Origin: Gnetum montanum
Taxonomy: Eukaryota; Streptophyta; Gnetopsida; Gnetales; Gnetaceae
NCBI GenBank assembly: GCA_015680685.1
Contig: MNCI01016010.1
Coordinates: 345,864-409,863, forward strand
Direction: 5' to 3'
Length of the DNA stretch: 64,000 nt
Under the pieces are notes generated by a model. It did no database searches. It saw nothing but the letters and a program-made list of their open reading frames with translations, and had not been told where the DNA came from. Below are positions 24,200-36,514 of the stretch, in pieces (positions within the stretch are counted from its first letter, which is position 1; the number at the start of each line of letters is the position of its first letter). The translations under genes were made by a program, and so were the position numbers.

Positions 24200-25060
24200 C
24201 ACTGATCCAGCCATGAAGCCAAAGAGACAACCATAGAGGTGATTGAACTCCAAACTGAAGCAAATCATCAAATGAAAATTGAACAACTCAAGGAAAGGTT
24301 CATTTATCCCATTATGGATACTGAGTGGGTTAGTCCACTTGTTATTATGCACAAGAAAGGTGGCAAGTGGCAAATCTACATCAATTTTCAGCTACTAAAT
24401 ATGGAAACATTCAAGGACCATTTCCCATTTTCATTTTTTGATCAGGTGTTAGACATAATATTTAGGCATTGCTATTATAGATTTCTAGATGGTTATAGTG
24501 GCTATAATGAAAATCAAATTACACTAGAAGACCAAGCTAAGAAAACATTCATGAGTCCTTGTGGAACGTTTGCATATCGCAAGATGCCATTTGGTCTATG
24601 CAACACCCCTGCTACATTCCAACACCTATTCCTAAGCATTTTTCAACAAAAAATTGGTAGTGGTATGGAAATATTCATGGATGACTTCTCCACTTATGGA
24701 GCTACATTTGAGAAAGCCTTGGATTGTCTTGAGCAAGTGGTAAAATGATGTGTTGAAACCAACTTACATCTCAATGAGAAAAAGAGTCATTTGATGGTTT
24801 AGGAAGGCATTGTATTGGGGCACAAAATATCATAAGCAAGAATTGAGGTAGACCATGAAAAAATAAGAGTTATCCAAGGAATGACCTACCAACCAAAAAT
24901 TGTCAAAGATGTTTGATCATTCCTTGGACATACTAGCTACTACTGGTGATTCATAGAAAATTTTTCTAAGATTACAAAACCATTGGTGAAGTTGAGAAAG
25001 AAAGATGCTCCAGTTTTTTTGGACTACAAAATGTGAAAAAGCATTCCAAAAGCTAAAAGA
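24200..25060 (+). pseudogene. Element B reverse transcriptase remnant
   Basis: RT makes cDNA from the element RNA. An open stretch of 169 residues from 24239 holds VSPLVIMHKKGGKW, the RFLDGYSGY block with the first catalytic Asp, MPFGLCNTPATFQ, and FMDDF (about 24674) in place of Tyr-x-Asp-Asp. The thumb and connection region (ARIEVDHEKI, SFLGHTSYY) continues to about 25060 but is broken by stops. Confidence 0.9.
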
Positions 25061-25490
25061 AAAACTTGTAGGAACTCCAATCCTACCAGCACCAGACTAG
25101 TGCAAATCATTTCATGTTATGATGGATGCACCAAATTATGCCTTGGGAGCTATGCTTATGTAGATGGATGATAAAAAAATTCCATACTACATTCACTACA
25201 CAAGCCAAAGCATTGTGGATGCACAACTAAACTACACCACCATAGAAAAAAAACTAATAGCAATGGTGTTTGCTCTAGAAAATCTTAAGTAGTATGTGCT
25301 TGGATACAAGGTGTCTGTGCACATAGATCATAGTGCCATTTGCTTCATGATGAACAAGCTAATTGTGAGTCCTCATGTCATATGGTGGCTAGTGATCTTA
25401 CAGGAATTCGATCTTATGATGGTAGATCAAAAGGGCACTAAGAATGTGGTTGCTAAACACTTTTCCCTGTTACGATGGGACAACAGAGAG
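25061..25490 (+). pseudogene. Element B RNase H remnant
   Basis: Removes RNA from the RNA-DNA hybrid during cDNA synthesis. Blocks seen: FHVMMDAPNYALGAML, YYIHYTSQSI, NYTTIEKKLIAMVFALENLK and the Asp-His-Ser segment VSVHIDHSAICFM, ending at VVAKHFSLLRWDN. One stop falls just before YVLGYK. Confidence 0.85.
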
Positions 25491-25689
25491 GAGGAGAATC
25501 CACTAATTAATATGTTTCCTAATGAACTCCTATTTGTTGGGGCTATAACTAAAAAATTTCCCAATGAACCTAAAAATTATGATGACATTCTCACCTATCT
25601 TCTCACTCAGGAGATGCCACAAGGGTTGCACCACTGGAAGAAACAATAGTTTCTTCACTAGGTGAAACACTTCATGGAGATTAACAAAC

Positions 25690-26830
25690 ACCTCTATAAG
25701 GTATGCATTGATGGCCTAGTTCATTGGTGTGTCCCTAATGATAATTAATTGTGCATTCTCTAGAATGCTCATAAAGATCCTTGTGAAGGCCACTATGCTG
25801 GGAGATGCATGGCCATTAAAATCCTGATGGTAGGGTACTATTAGCCAACAAACTTCAAGGATGCTAACCAATACATTTGCTCTTGTGAATGATGCCATAA
25901 AGATGATGGAATGACTACTTGAATGGAAGGACCTCAACAATGGATTCAACCACTTGAACCATTTAACATTTGGGGTATTGATCTTATGGATTCCATCATG
26001 CCCATGCCAAACAAAAAGGTGTACATCATAGTCACTATTGACTATTGTACAAAATGGGTAGAAACAACAACCATCACCTACTGTACATCTTCTATTGCTA
26101 TTTGGTTTTTGCAACAAAATATTGTAAATAGGTTTGGTATGCCACATGCATTAATTTCCGATAATGGAACTCACTTTATAGGCACTACTTTTCAAAAGCT
26201 CATGCAATGCTTGGGGGTTGAGCATAAACTTACAACACCCTACCACCCTCAAGACAATGGTCAAACTGAGGTTACAAACAAGGAAATAACAAGGATTCTG
26301 ACAAGAACTATTATCAAATATAGGAAAGACTAGAGCAAAAAACTCAATGGTGCCCTTTGGGCCTACCACTCAACATGGAAGCTTTCTATAGGCTACTCCG
26401 CCTATGAGCTTGTGTATGGAAAATTACCAACACTTCATATTCAATTCGAGCTCCATACACTATTAATAGCCTATGATCTTGACCTTAACTTGAGTTTGGC
26501 ATAAAAAGAAAGATTGATGAATCTCAAATTGCTAGACAAAAACAAATTGATGGCCCTATCATCTAAGGAGTTGAACAAGACATTTAACAAAAAATGCCAT
26601 GACCTCAAAATTAGAAAAGTCAAATTTCAGCTAGGAGATAAGGCTCTCTACTAGAATCCCACACATGTACCTCAATGAACTAAGTTCAAAATGTTGTGGA
26701 AAGGACCTTATATAATTTATGAAACTTTTTCTTTTGGGGCCATGATGATCTATAAACATGAGAGCCTAGACAAGAAACAACTAGTTAACATACAACAAAT
26801 CAAACCTTTCCATGAGCATAAGCTAGCTAA
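25690..26830 (+). pseudogene. Element B integrase remnant
   Basis: Joins cDNA ends to the target. The zinc-binding part is visible as GHYAG with a later Cys-Ser-Cys-Glu segment (25785-25900). The catalytic core shows GIDLMD (first Asp, near 25980), ALISDNGTHFIGTTF (second Asp, near 26155) and GQTEVTNKE (Glu, near 26262). The C-terminal domain includes KVKFQLGDKALY and LWKGPYIIYETFSFGA. Stops at several TAG codons break the frame. The coding region ends in SHGGDGNPC. Confidence 0.9.
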
Positions 26831-26895
26831 TACAACAAATGCCTCCTCATTGGATGGACAACAACGCTCAATATTTTGGATCTTCTCTTTTCAAC

Positions 26896-26914
26896 TTAGT
26901 CATGGGGGAGATGG
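26896..26914 (+). other. Polypurine-tract-like motif at the end of the coding region
   Basis: TTAGTCATGGGGGAGATGG closely resembles the element's terminal tract (28915-28927). Element D has the same motif at 52657-52673. Confidence 0.5.
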
Positions 26915-26934
26915 CAATCCATGCTAACCATATA

Positions 26935-27130
26935 AGTGGCTCTTCAATTTTTCGTCTTTTAGTTTTACACCTTGTTAATTTTACAACTTCTTTTTTTGCA
27001 CATTCTTTATTTTACACCTTTTTGTTTTCATGTTATTACTCTTTTTTGATTTTTTTTACACCATCATTTGTACATTTTCTATTTCTTGAATATTTTACAT
27101 TTTTTTCACATTTTCTTTTATTCTAGTGTG
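26935..27130 (+). repeat. T-rich block of TTTTACACnTTTTTG-like units
   Basis: Irregular tandem run of TTTTACACC, TTTTTGCACATTC and similar. It occupies the same place in elements C (38686-38825) and D (52705-52900). Confidence 0.75.
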
Positions 27131-28917
27131 GGATTTCAACTTTTTGTTAATAAGTGCTAGGTATAGTGAAAATTCATTGCTTGATGGTGGTATGTACTAT
27201 TTAGTTATTTGATTATTGATGTCTAGATTATAGATTTGAATTTTTCTATGGATGATTAGGACATGGTTTCTTTTTTATGCAATAAGCAGTGAGTTCACAA
27301 CATCCATCCATCTACAAACTTTACGGTTTTCCTTGTTCTAGAAATGTGGAGTCCCTTTTTCATTAATAAAACTTTAACAAATTTGTGACTTTGGTAGTTT
27401 CTAGATTTGAAAAGGATTCAAAAGTTGGAATAGGGTGTGACTTCAAGAGGATTTTGTATTCCTTGTGCTTTTCTACTTACGTAGGTGCATGTGTGTTTTC
27501 ATGGATTTCTTATCCTTCTATGTTAACCAATAAAGAAATTTGAATAAGTCTTTTCATGGTGTGGTTTCCATTTCCAAAAAAAATGTTGGGAATTCAAAGC
27601 ACACCCCTTAGACATAGTAAAAAAATAAGTCTTTGCATGGTATGGTTTCCATTTCAAAAAGAAACTATGGGAATTTAAAGCACACCCCTTAGATAACATA
27701 AATGGGCTACAAGCATTCATTATGGAAGTAGAAAGGCATGTTACCCATGCTTGATGGCCCCCTCTAACTAAGGCCCTTCCTCACTTCCTACTTCTCTTTT
27801 CTTCTATAATAAGGAATAGTGGTTGTTCTATGAAATTACTCTTGTGTCTTAGGGGTATGGATTGGTCTTAGAATGATGATGTGAAGTCATTGAATGCGGT
27901 TGGTTTTGGTTTGGACTAAGGATGGATCTTATCAAGTCATTTAACTATAAAATTCATAAGGGAATTTATTTAACCTTAATCAAGAACTCCATTCCAAACT
28001 CTTTCATCCATTTATGCTTTCCATGTTTCACTTCACTACTAGTTTCATGTTCTTGTTTGATGTCTTGGTTTGATGTGTCAAAATTCTTAGGTAGTTTCTT
28101 TTAGGTTTTTTTCTTTAACTCTCTACATCCATTAATCATCCATGGAGCCCATGAACTCTTTGGTTTGAAGTTATGCAAGGGAAATAAAAAGCCTGTGCCT
28201 ACTTTGGGAAGGACCTAGTTGCATATCTTTTGGTTGAGTTAGTTAAATTCTTTACCCTTAAACATCCTTACAATCAAATCCTTTTGTTTATCTCATCAAT
28301 GATATCTAATTATGTGCATCTTCACAATGTTTTTCAGTGAAACCTTTTATTGTTACTATTGTAAATTTTTAAACCCTCTTTTAGCATTTCATCATGTTTG
28401 GAATTTTTCAAATTTAATAATGGACCACTTATTCATTTCACCTATTTTTCAACTTTCTTGCTAAAATTATTAACAAAATCAATCCACCACAATCACAACC
28501 TAGCCAAGTGTAACCACCAACAAGACAAGGTACTTCAACACTATATGTTACATACGACACACTAATCCACAATCTTATTGTGATTGCAGTGGAAAGCATG
28601 GACTGCAAGTGGGACTATCTTCACAATGGATAAGTAGTAGCACCATGTGATGAGGACTATTCATGATTGATAAATCTACTTTCTTACTCTTTAGCTACCA
28701 GAGGAGTTAGATGTTAGTTTTATCTAGGGGTGTTCACTTCTCTTATCATGAACACCCAATTTTGTAAAAGATTGTAAATCCATACACTTGGTCACTCACA
28801 ATCTATTTGTTTCATATGAGTTAGTTTATATGTCAATCAATAATCCCATACCTTACCAATATTTTGTAAGGAACTTATTCCTCCTCTTCTACACTTGAGA
28901 ACAAGTTTTCATTTAGT
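27131..28917 (+). other. Element B 3' non-coding region
   Basis: Blocks shared with elements C and D include GAGTTCACAACATCCATCCA (27291) and TCAATAATCCCATACCTTAC near the end. TGTGATTGCAG at about 28577 matches the acceptor-like site before ORF3 of element C, but only a short non-coding stretch follows here. Two 36-bp-like repeats (CATGGTRTGGTTTCCATTTC) lie at 27555-27685. Confidence 0.6.
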
Positions 28918-28927
28918 CATGGAGGTA
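28918..28927 (+). other. Element B polypurine tract
   Basis: ATGGAGGTA directly precedes the 3' LTR; sister elements have ATGGGGGTA at the same place. Confidence 0.6.
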
Positions 28928-29813
28928 TGATGAATCGTGTTCTGATAGGCCCTGATATCAAATATTTGATATCGATGCCTTGATATTGGATACCCAATAT
29001 CAAAGCCCATGATGTGGCATCAAATATCTGATATTGCAGGGTATATGTTGGCCTATAAATATAGTGCTTGGGCTCACAATTGAAGTTAGTTTTAGGTAGG
29101 TTTAGTTGAGTTTTTCATAGTTCTTGCATAGAGTAGAAAAGCTCTTGTAGTTTTTTTTCTCCAAAGTTAGAATATTTCTAGGTGCCCATAGTAAGAGTTT
29201 GAGTGTGTATGGATCTTTGTTCAAACACTGATGTACCTAAGCCCAAAAGTATGATGGAAATAAAAATGAGTCCTTTTGATCATTCTTGCAGTACTCAGAA
29301 TAGATTAATGTTTTCCTTAATGCATTTAATATTCATGCACTTTACTTTAATGTACTTTAATTAGGAAATTAATTTCCAATTGTTAATGAACACAAGAACA
29401 ACTACTTTGAGCATACATATAGCACTTGATGATCTAAAAACACTTAATGTTTGATAACCCAATAGGGTTATATGTGTTTAAGATGTGTCTAGGAAAGTAG
29501 GAGAGGTACTTGTGCTAGGCTAGTTAGATAGTAAAATATTTAGATATTAAATTTCTCTACCTTGCATTCTTGTTATAGGTGATTAAATTTTATAAAACAT
29601 AAAATGATAAAAGTTATGTACCTTAATTACACTTAAACCATATCCTTGAGCTTGGCAAGTGTAGTTGGGAAGACAATAAACATTCTCAACACCCATTTTA
29701 CTTTGTAGAATTAGTGCACGAGAGAACTATAGGTTCACAAAATTCAACCAAATTGCATGTGAATGCCTTAGTGATTTGTATGGTTGGGCATAGGGGTACC
29801 TCACCGCTCATCA
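28928..29813 (+). repeat. Element B 3' LTR
   Basis: Starts TGATGAATCGTG, ends CGCTCATCA. Holds GATATC dyads at 28954-29040 and CTATAAATA at 29053-29061. Confidence 0.9.
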
Positions 29814-30059
29814 CTTTTAAATGATAGCATGAAAAGAGAGTAAGGTATATCTTGTGAGGAAACACTTCTATTTTTGAATGAGAGATATAGCATTGATATA
29901 CTGATGAATGAAAATTGAAAGTTTTTAAGTCCTTATTAGCAATAATGATGTCAGCATCATTATAAAACTTTAGTTAATAAATCATGTTCTAAAATAAGTT
30001 GGTCGATAGTCTTGTTTGGGTCATCTTCTCTATAAAGGATCAATGAGTTACCTTTTTGT

Positions 30060-31500
30060 CTATTTATGCTAAGCTCTACAGTGTGGGAATATAATCTTTT
30101 TGATTTTCCTAAGATTCTCTTTGTCATGGTTAAAGATTTTAATTTTATTGCTTCCCAAAATGATAAAGCTGGAGGTAATTCTATTTCTATTATTTCTAAT
30201 TATAAACTATTTTGACTCTATATTTAGTAAAGATTCAATCTTTTTTATCCTATTGTAAATAGAGGAAATATCTTTGCAAATCAATGGTTTAATTTGAGCA
30301 ATCATAGAGCTAGACAAGATAGAATCATTTTAATACTTGACAAAGTTCTCATGTCCTCTCGAATAATTTACAAACATAATCTTTACAATAATCCTTGTAT
30401 TTTTGTTCTTTATCAATACACTTTATTTGATCATATGCTTATCATTTTCCATTTAACAATTAATCAAGTAAACAAAAAAATGGTTTGAGCAAGGTTTTTA
30501 TTTTTAATACTTCCTTTTTATCTAGTGAAACTTCTTATAGTCTTCTTTTACAAGTCTAAAATATTAGCCTAAGGTCAAGAGATGAAAATGGTTGAATTAC
30601 ATGCTAGAATGGGATTATGAAAAGACTAAAAAAGCTATGTAGGTACCTAAGAAGAAAATCTAAATTTAAAAGTAAAAGTAGATGCTAAGCACAATATTTA
30701 ATGTCTCACTCAATAGCTTCACCATTCTCCTAGTGATATTATTCTTGAACAAGAGCTAGCTCAAAAAACATTTATACTAGTTGTATTCCTTTTGATATCC
30801 AAAGTATATAATTAAAATATTGGATTAAGTAAATTTTTATTACAGATAAACCTATAAAGGATTTTTTTTTCATTATCTTAAAAGGTAGGCCTACTCATAA
30901 GAAAATTAATTCTATTTTAGTTTATGATTCAGTTGTTGACTAGGATGAAGATATCTGTATGCATTTCCACTACTATTATAAATAGTTATTTTCCTTTGAA
31001 GATGTAAACTTATAGAAAATGGATACCATTTGAAAAAAAGTACAAATCCATAACATAACATTTTTATCATGCCTCAAACTTTTCTCTCTTTAGATGACCT
31101 CACAAATACAATGTTATCCATGCCTAATGACAAAGTTCCAATAGTGGATGGCTTTTCTTAAGTTAAGTTAAATATCTATGGTCTTCCCAAAGAGGAAGGT
31201 GACATTAGAAATAGTAGCCTTTGTGACCAATCATTAACTCTATTTGTAAAATGAATTCTTGAAATAATGTATGGTATGAAGAGCTAGAAGAAGCTAGTTA
31301 GACTTCATTTTTTTAGCAAATGAATAATACTTTTTCTTTATTATTTATCTTAGTTAAATTAGATTGTTCTTAGAATTTTCTTGAAGATTAAAGGATCCAT
31401 GTTTCTTCAGGTTATCTGATAAAAATGGCAAGTTGTTTCAAATTTCTAAAGTTGGTCTCCTACGTTTATTAACCTTTCTATGCTTCAATCATATTCTTTA
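30060..31500 (+). pseudogene. LINE endonuclease-RT region remnant
   Basis: MVKDFNFIASQNDKAGGNS at about 30125 matches the Gly-Asp-Phe-Asn...Gly-Gly block of the endonuclease. It is followed by an Arg-Leu-Asp-like segment (ARQDRIILILDKVL), FDHMLIIFHL (the Ser/Phe-Asp-His block) and, in other frames, DIILEQELAQKTF and later RT-like fragments. It is heavily broken, and its RT active site is not seen. Confidence 0.65.
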
Positions 31501-31745
31501 CGGTGGTTTCTAGAATTTGATATTTTATTTTAGTATATGTGTACTAATCCCTTTATTAGAGTTTTGAGTAATCAAGTATTAGGTACTCGATGGGTTGTTT
31601 GCACATAGGATCTACACTAGGCATGTGTTATGGTTTGGTTGCTATGTGTTTAATATGCCTTTTATAATTATTTGCTAATTTATTTATTTATTTTTAATTT
31701 TAGAGAGATAGCATGGAATAGTATCCTAGTCTAAAGGTCAATGTA
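31490..31745. repeat. Left arm of a long inverted repeat
   Basis: Blocks such as GGTTTGGTTGCTATGTGTTT, ATATGCCTTTT and GGAATAGTATCCTAGT recur in reverse complement at 33090-33350. Outer parts (GTGTACTAATCCCTTTATTA) also match. Confidence 0.75.
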
Positions 31746-33089
31746 GCATGGAATTCACTCCTACATATAGTGAAGGATTACTAGGAATGCCTCAGGATCC
31801 ATTAAGACAAACCAACCACTCCCTCTATGCTAGCTCCATCAAATAAACAAACATGTACCATGAGATGCTTAACATGTTAGGCTACAAATAAATAAAGCTA
31901 AGCAATAACTAAATTACCAATCTATCCAACTCATAAAAAATGTTAGGAAATAAATAATAAAATTATTCAAACCTAGGCCATTAAGGAAACATACCAATGA
32001 CATATGAATTATTCCAATGTTGAGGAGCCCTAAGTCTCCTATGTTTTCAAATGTTGACAAGCCCAAAGTATCATATAAGCTTAAGTGTTGATGAGTTTTG
32101 AGCTTCATATGTGTCAAATGAGATGAGTCCTATATCTCATATTGTTGTTAAGAAATGTTATTAAGTTTTAAATCTTATAAATATATGTTTAAAATATTTA
32201 TGAGGCCTAAGTCTCATATTTTTCTAATTATTGATAAATGATGGTAGTTAATGGCAATAACAATAGGTAATAGTAACAATAACATGTAATAAAATAATGA
32301 AAGCATAAACATTATTATGGTACATTTGTTTTTGTTTCAAATGTTGAAACCCTAGTGAAACATCCTAGAAATTCAACAAAAATAAATAGAATCCAAATTG
32401 AGCCAAAATGGAATAAATTTCATAATGGAATCTCAAAATATCAATAAAATTACATATTTAAAGTCAAATTGCATATATATATATACAAAATATCAATTTT
32501 GATAAATACATGTACTAAATGCATTACATTAAGCAATTATCATCAAAATAGAATGTACACTAACTAATTTGATCCAAAAACCTAAAATATGAGTGTTGTA
32601 ATAAATTTTCCTATCTAATTGCAAGTGCTGCTAATAGAAACCCTCATGTGGTTGATACCTCCTAGGAATAAGCTCTAAACCTAGAACTTAGAAAGATTGA
32701 ATTTATGCGAGATTTGAAATAGCACCTAGAAAAGAAAGAACTTACATTGATTTGGTTTACATAAGGCTGCTTTCCTATTCAATTAGGTCTAATTTTTTAG
32801 TTTTCTCTTTTTAATATGAGCGAAGTAAATGGATGGTTTCTAATAGGAGGGTTACTAGGTATTTATAGTCAAAAGCACATGCAAGAGTGAAATCAGTTGG
32901 GCAATTACTAATAGAAAAGTAAAACTAAAAGAAAAATACATGTTATCCCAATTCTAGAATTAAAATGAATATTATTTTTAAAAGGATCTATACCCCAATG
33001 TTGGATTACTAGGGTACCTTAGGTACTATCTAATAGCTATGTTATCTCTAAATACTAACCAAGGTTCAAAGTACAAATGTAAATATACT
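31746..33089. other. Spacer of the inverted repeat
   Basis: About 1.3 kb of AT-rich DNA. TATATATATATA near 32472. No open frame with recognisable similarity on either strand. Confidence 0.4.
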
Positions 33090-33350
33090 TAACTAGGATA
33101 CTATTCCATGGTACTACTATAAAATTAAAAATAAAAAATTAATTAGTTATTATCAAAGAATTAAAAAAGGCATATAAAACACATAACAACCAAAGCATAC
33201 CACATGCTTAAGGTAGAACCCCATATGCCAATGATCTATTGAGTGATATATGCTTACTCAACATTCTAATAAAGGGGATAGTGCACATATGCTAGAATAA
33301 AATAAATTAAAATATCAAATGCTACAAAGCACCATAATGAATTCCATTTA
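33090..33350. repeat. Right arm of a long inverted repeat
   Basis: Reverse complement of 31490-31745 with substitutions and small gaps. Could be a fold-back type DNA element or two opposite insertions of one repeat. Confidence 0.75.
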
Positions 33351-33781
33351 CATATTCTTTTGTAAACTCATACCAATGCCACTTTTTAGAGAAGCTATAC
33401 AAGAAAGAAATCAAAAAAGGATTAGAAAGAACAATATTAGTTCAATGAAGTTACTTCTTTAAGTATGCCAAATGAGTTGTGTTAAAAAATGAGAAAGCTT
33501 ATGTGGTTAAAGTACACAACATAATCCTAAAGATGGAATAGAAAATAAGGCAATATAGTATCTTAATTTTATCTTGTAATTGCAATTAAGACTCCACTTG
33601 GTTAGTTCTTGTGCACTTACCAATGAGCTTTGGGATTGGTTTCTTGATTATGTAGCAAAGATTATTTGTTAATATGATCATTCTAGTGTTATTATAAATA
33701 GATTGGGTATTATTTATTCATATGTATTCAAAACTAAATATGATAGTAAATCACAATGGAATGATGGTATGTTATATAATA
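33351..33781. other. Unrecognised; weak protein-like stretch
   Basis: One plus-strand frame near 33595-33780 reads CALTNELWDWFLDYVAKII, loosely like the zinc-finger tail of a LINE or a fragment of another gene. Too short and diverged to assign. Confidence 0.25.
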
Positions 33782-34809
33782 ACTAGTGATGAATTGTGAT
33801 TTGCCAAGCCTTGATATCGGATCCTCGATATCGGGTATGCAATGTTGTAGCCTGGATAATGATATTGAATACACGATATCATGGTTCCTATGTTAGCCTA
33901 TAAATATGATACTTGGGTGCATAGGAAAATGGGGGATTTTTCAAGTATTAGAGTAGAGTCTGTTTTGATAGTTTTCAATTCATTTCAGTTCTTTCCCCAG
34001 TGCATACCTGCAGTGTGATGATTGTAATTGTACAGAACCTTTATTCAAGTGTGACATACTTGGACACGCACATGATTGGCAATAAAGATTGAGATTACTC
34101 TATGTACTGTCCGAAATCATCGATCTCCGGCTGGAATGAAGCAGAAACTAGGAGATCCCCAGACAAGCACAGAAGACTCTACCTTTGCTTGAGGGCAAGT
34201 TGGAACGGACGAAGGCAGAGTGCCTTGAATGGTTCGCACATGGATCAAATGAGGACTTCCTCAACGTATGCTGATGTGCAATACGCTGGGTTATGCATAA
34301 ACAGTGCGATAAATGTAAAACAAGATATAAACGTGCAAGAAAATAAACACTAATGTGGACAAAATTGGATGCAAACTATAACAGATCTTAACAAGGATAA
34401 AGAAAAATTTATTGTAAAAATAATGTAGATTATAGTGCACCGGTCTGAACGTAGTTGTGGATCTGACACAAGGCAGACGAAGAGCCCCGGTGGATGTGGA
34501 GGGATGATGGTGTGTTGGTTTGAATTGCAGGCACAGCGTGAAGGCTGTATGCTTAGCGTGTAGGGTTGAGGTCTAGCATACCAGGTTTTTTCTCTAGTTT
34601 CCTTAGTGTCTCTAGTTCTTTTCTTTTTTTTTTTCTCTCATTTGCCCAAAGTTGCCAACCTCGATCTAGTGAAAAATTGGGATTTTTTATGAGGTTTTTT
34701 TTTTGGCGTTGGATTCGGATTTGGAAGGGTATGAGTGGCCATGGGTGAGAGGATTTCAGGTCAGATGACATGTGGTTGCATTGTTTGAGTGCATAGAAAA
34801 TTACAACTT

Positions 34810-34985
34810 ACAGCGTGCTGCATGCCAGCGTACAGGATGCCAGCGTGCTGCATGCCAACATACAAGATGCCAACGTACAAGATGCCAGCATGCAGGATGC
34901 CAGGGTGCTGCATGCTAGTGTACAGGCTTGACCTTAGCGTATAGACTCAGCATCAACCTCAGCGTACAGGCTCAGCGTACACCAA
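34810..34985. repeat. Short tandem repeats, about 14-16 bp
   Basis: Variants of GATGCCAGCGTACAG and GTGCTGCATGCCA are repeated about ten times, ending in GCTCAGCGTACA words. Confidence 0.8.
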
Positions 34986-35129
34986 AATGTACCCAACATA
35001 CACACATGGAAATGCTTCATTTTAAGGTCAAAAATTGATTTTCAAGTGCCTGTGATGATGCCTAATAGTTGTCCTACCTTTGGGAGTCGATTTTAGGTGA
35101 AAATATTGCCCTTTGGTGCCTGTTTTGGA

Positions 35130-35760
35130 CCGTTTCTGGTGGTGTACGTTGGGCTGCACGCTGGGCGTGCAGAGTACGTATGCTCAGCCTACAGGTCATG
35201 GAAGTGCATCATTTCGAGGTTGAAACTTAATTCTCGGGTGCCTGAGAGCTACTGGGAACCTTGGGAAAGGTCTTGGGGGTCCAGATGCTCAGTTTTGGCA
35301 TGTTTCAACTCATTTTTGGGGCCCAAAAGTTGTTGTACATTGGTTGCACGTTGGGCGTATAGGAATGAAAGACCATCATTTGGAGCCCAAAATTTGATTT
35401 TCAAGTGCCTGAGAGCTACTAGGGACCTTGGGGAAGGTCCTAGAGGGTCCAAACACTTAGTTTTGGCATGCTTCAACTCATTTTTGGGGCCCAAAAGTTG
35501 TTGTATGCTGGCTTCATGCTGGGCGTGTACGCTGGGCGTACAGGAATGAAAGACCATCATTTGGAGCCCAAAATTTGATTTTCAAGTGTGTGAGAGCTAT
35601 TGGGGACCTTAGGGAAGGTCCTGGGGGGTCTAGGTGCTCAATTCTGGCATGTTTTGACTCATTTTTGGTGTCCAACAGTTGCTGTACGTTGGGCATGTAT
35701 AGGCCAGCGTACAGGATGCATACTTAGTGAAAACCAAGTATTTTGAGCTCAAGATTTTCC
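35130..35760. repeat. Tandem repeat of about 168-181 bp
   Basis: The anchor of five T followed by GG recurs at 35313, 35481 and 35662. Units share TTTGGAGCCCAAAATTTGAT, TGAGAGCTACT, GGTCCTGGGGGGTC-like and TGCTGGGCGTGTACGCTGGG-like words. The third spacing is longer by a 13-bp duplication of the GCTGGGCGT word. Confidence 0.85.
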
Positions 35761-36494
35761 AGGTTTGATGCCGAGATGTCATTGTAGTGTTCTGTGGATC
35801 CCAGGGAACCATTTCTTGTTGAGTTTGACTCTTCTTGAAGCTGTCTGTGAGGCCCTCAAGCTTCAGTCATGTTGGGGAGCATCATGACTTAGCTCAATTC
35901 TTGTTGGAGAAGTACTAAGCTCAGAATTTTGTGGTGTTTCACTCCATCATTACAGCATTCACTTAGTTTTTAATTATTTAATTGTTATTATTATTTATTT
36001 TTTTCTTAATTAATATTTCTTTACCATCATTTACTATTCCTGTTGTTAAATGCGGAATGAGTACAAATTAATCACGAACATTTAAGTGTAACTACTTGGT
36101 AACCCAGTAGCATATTTAGGAGTGTTCAAGTAATATGCACTTGGTAATCCCAAAAGTAGTACATGAGGTCCAAGATGTGCACAAATGATTAAGGACAGAT
36201 TCTCATCACACTTAGGCTAACTTAGACTTCATTTTCTATTGCTTATTAGTTTAATCTAGATTATTTTCCATTATCTCTAGGAGTAGCCTAGTGTCAGAAG
36301 TCATATCATACACCTCACTCTAGACTAAACCATACATGACCAAGTAAATACTAGTCCAGGTGAGAAGATAGTGAACTATGATGAACGTGTAACTATCTAG
36401 ATACCACAACTAGTCTATCTATAGAGTTCAACCAAATCATGCATGAACACTTGTATTCATATGGTTGAGTGTAGGGGTACCCCACCACTTATCA

Positions 36495-36514
36495 TTGGTG
36501 TTGTTGGTAAGGAC
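36495..36514 (+). other. Element C primer-binding site, tRNA-Asp type
   Basis: TTGGTGTTGTTGGTAAGGAC is a decayed form of TGGCGCCGTTGCCGGGGAC, complementary to the 3' end of plant tRNA-Asp and used by many Tat/Athila-like elements. Confidence 0.6.

Larger units (their letters stand above)
19895..29813 (+). mobile_element. Element B: Ty3/gypsy retrotransposon with complete domain set, decayed
   Basis: LTRs of 846 and 886 bp, both TGATGAAT...CTCATCA, are flanked by the 5-bp duplication CTTTT (19890-19894 and 29814-29818). Domain order is gag, protease, RT, RNase H, integrase, followed by nearly 2 kb of non-coding 3' sequence. Integrase after RNase H defines Ty3/gypsy. A primer site of tRNA-Asp type in sister elements C and D and the long 3' non-coding region resemble the Tat/Athila side of the superfamily; that placement is inference. 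Confidence 0.9.
34103..35941. mobile_element. Nested 1.84-kb insertion, probable solo LTR
   Basis: Absent from the matching place in the 3' LTR (43980). Ends are TG...CA, flanked by CTCTA (34098-34102) and CTCCA (35942-35946), a 5-bp duplication with one mismatch. It is more GC-rich than its host, and holds two kinds of internal tandem repeat. No coding domain is seen; an 83-residue open frame at 34102 matches nothing I know. Confidence 0.65.
33787..36494 (+). repeat. Element C 5' LTR, interrupted
   Basis: Starts TGATGAATTGTG, ends CCACTTATCA. It is split by the insertion at 34103-35941. GATATC dyads at 33815-33880 and CTATAAATA at 33898-33906 form its core promoter. Confidence 0.9.

Noticed and set aside
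33787-33880. GATATC-rich stretch as a centromeric satellite
   Set aside because: Confined to LTR starts with a TATA box directly behind; promoter context explains it better.
34102-34353. 83-residue open frame near the start of the nested insertion
   Set aside because: Lies at the border of a probable solo LTR and matches nothing I know.
34810-34985. Short regular repeats as a CRISPR-like array
   Set aside because: Units are contiguous with no unique spacers, in plant nuclear DNA; plain tandem repeat.
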